NCBI GenBank assembly: GCA_013042825.1
Contig: JABDPL010000319.1
Span: 1 to 6,832, forward strand
Direction of reading: 5' to 3'
From: Flavobacteriaceae bacterium
GTDB taxonomy: Bacteria; Bacteroidota; Bacteroidia; Flavobacteriales; Flavobacteriaceae
DNA: 6,832 nucleotides
Below the pieces are notes generated by a model. That model made no database searches. It worked only from the letters and a program-made list of their open reading frames with translations, and was not told the DNA's origin. Both the position numbers and the translations under genes were made by a program. Numbering within the stretch: position 1 is the stretch's first letter; each line of letters starts with the position of its first letter. Below are positions 5,791-6,832 of this stretch, one piece after another.

Positions 5791-6832
5791 CAATTCCTAA
5801 AAAACCAATCGAAACTAATTATATCCCTGTCCGTATTACTGGGCTTTTCGGCCTTGGTTTTTTTTGCTACGGAAAACACCTATAACACAATTGAATCTAT
5901 CTCCGTTTGGGTTCGAGAGGTCTTTGGCCAGTATTACCTGATCCTGGGTTTATTTTGTGTTCTTCTGCTTATAATTCTCGCCATTTCGCCCTTCGGAAGA
6001 ACCCGGATCGGGAAGTCGGAAGATCGTCCCGAATTCAGTAATTGGTCTTGGGTAGCCATGCTTTACAGCACGGGTATGGGTGCCGGCATATTGCTAAGGG
6101 CTGTACAGGAACCCGTGTATATGTATCTCAATCCACCGGTTGAAGTTAAAACCGGAGATAAAATCCTGGCTCTCGAATATACGTTTTACCAATGGGGATT
6201 TACAGCATGGGCATTTTATGGCCTGTTTGCCCTTATCATTGGTTTTCATATTTACAGTAGAAACAAACCATCGCTTTCCAGTTCAGCTTTTGATGAAATC
6301 TTAAAGAACAGATTTGCTTTGGTTGCCATCGATATCCTGGTAATCGTGACCACGGTTTTCGGGTTGATCGCAGCGATCGGGTTAGGCACAACACAGATCA
6401 CAGGTGGCATGGAGCATCTAATTTCAAAACCCTTGGGATTCGGAACCGCCGTTTCCTTTACAATTCTTATATGCACCATTGCTTTTGTTTCAGTTTGGAA
6501 AGGGATCGATAAGGGCATTAAGCGCATATCAAATATCAATATCGCAGTCGCCTTATTATTGCTCGTATTTGTTTTTTCCCAGGGTAAGATGGCTCAACTC
6601 ATGTCTGATTTTATGTTTGCGAGCGGTAATTATATTATAGACCTTATCCCCATGAGTCTGGCCCTTGGCAATTTCGATCCGGGAGATGCCTTTCTAACCG
6701 ACTGGACATATTATTATTGGGCGTTCTGGCTGGCCTGGGCCCCATTCACAGGAATTTTTATCGCCAGGATATCGAAAGGGCGAACCATTAGACAGTTTTT
6801 GCTCGGCGTATTGCTCATCCCCTCACTAGGCA
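5782..6832 (+). CDS. BCCT-family transporter (betaine/carnitine/choline type), 3' partial
   Basis: The first 350 residues of an inner-membrane secondary transporter; the window ends inside it, with perhaps 150 or more residues missing. The only in-frame ATGs are in the conserved core (6058 onward), so I use TTG 5782, which places the first membrane helix at ~11-30 and gives an N-terminus of normal BCCT size; no Shine-Dalgarno is visible. Hallmarks are the glycine-rich helix 3 (GMGAG, 98-102, then EP at 110-111), the aromatic box W138, W143, Y146 (WGFTAWAFY), GLGTTQ (200-205), KGIKRISNIN (243-252) and the signature DWTYYYWAFWLAWAPFTG then FIARISKGRTIR (307-337). BCCT proteins import glycine betaine, choline, carnitine or related compounds with Na+ or H+, often for osmoprotection. 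Oddities: Arg106 in helix 3, and Gln137 where His is usual. Family assignment is firm; substrate is unknown. It lies 36 bp behind the kinase, in the same frame. Confidence 0.93.
   Translation, partial: MIGQFLKNQSKLIISLSVLLGFSALVFFATENTYNTIESISVWVREVFGQYYLILGLFCVLLLIILAISPFGRTRIGKSEDRPEFSNWSWVAMLYSTGMGAGILLRAVQEPVYMYLNPPVEVKTGDKILALEYTFYQWGFTAWAFYGLFALIIGFHIYSRNKPSLSSSAFDEILKNRFALVAIDILVIVTTVFGLIAAIGLGTTQITGGMEHLISKPLGFGTAVSFTILICTIAFVSVWKGIDKGIKRISNINIAVALLLLVFVFSQGKMAQLMSDFMFASGNYIIDLIPMSLALGNFDPGDAFLTDWTYYYWAFWLAWAPFTGIFIARISKGRTIRQFLLGVLLIPSLG

Noticed and set aside
6252..6539. 95-codon minus-strand frame opposite the BCCT gene
   Set aside because: The plus strand encodes conserved BCCT motifs across the whole interval, so this frame is a shadow.

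Overview
The window looks like chromosomal DNA from a member of the Bacteroidota, most likely a marine or environmental flavobacterium. The evidence is: a LamG-bearing surface protein ending in a type IX secretion (T9SS) type A sorting domain; a TPR sensor histidine kinase with a periplasmic TPR array, an architecture common in that phylum; moderate-to-low GC; weak or absent Shine-Dalgarno sequences; and a perfect match to the Bacteroidota -7 promoter box (TAnnTTTG). No RNA genes, insertion sequences, CRISPR arrays or phage genes were seen. All genes are on the + strand.

Left part (1-3323): the 3' end of a large secreted LamG/T9SS protein (at least 809 residues, 5' end outside the window). 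It is followed by a 252-residue secreted protein made of a signal peptide plus a diverged second copy of the last ~232 residues of its neighbour. The pair looks like a tandem duplication that released the C-terminal module as a stand-alone exported protein. A promoter box and a 5'-leader hairpin lie between them, so the small gene can probably be transcribed on its own.

Middle (3324-3699): a 376-bp AT-rich intergenic region with no convincing gene but three inverted-repeat structures. These are an 11-bp AT-rich hairpin, a weak stem and A/T tract that may act as a terminator, and a three-part hairpin of about 16 bp lying 70 bp before the kinase gene.

Right part (3700-6832): a 681-residue sensor kinase (signal peptide, about eight periplasmic TPRs, one membrane segment, coiled coil, HisKA and HATPase_c with all key residues), then the first 350 residues of a BCCT-family (betaine/carnitine/choline) transporter, cut by the window end. 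The transporter has no usable ATG. Its best start is TTG at 5782, 36 bp after the kinase stop. It lies in the same frame as the kinase, with only one TAA between the two open frames. This arrangement suggests co-transcription and perhaps a functional link between sensing and uptake of a compatible solute or related compound. No response regulator is present in the window.

Nothing here is a clearly new multi-gene system. The best leads are the duplicated module, the kinase/transporter junction, and an unusual arginine in the transporter's membrane segment 3.
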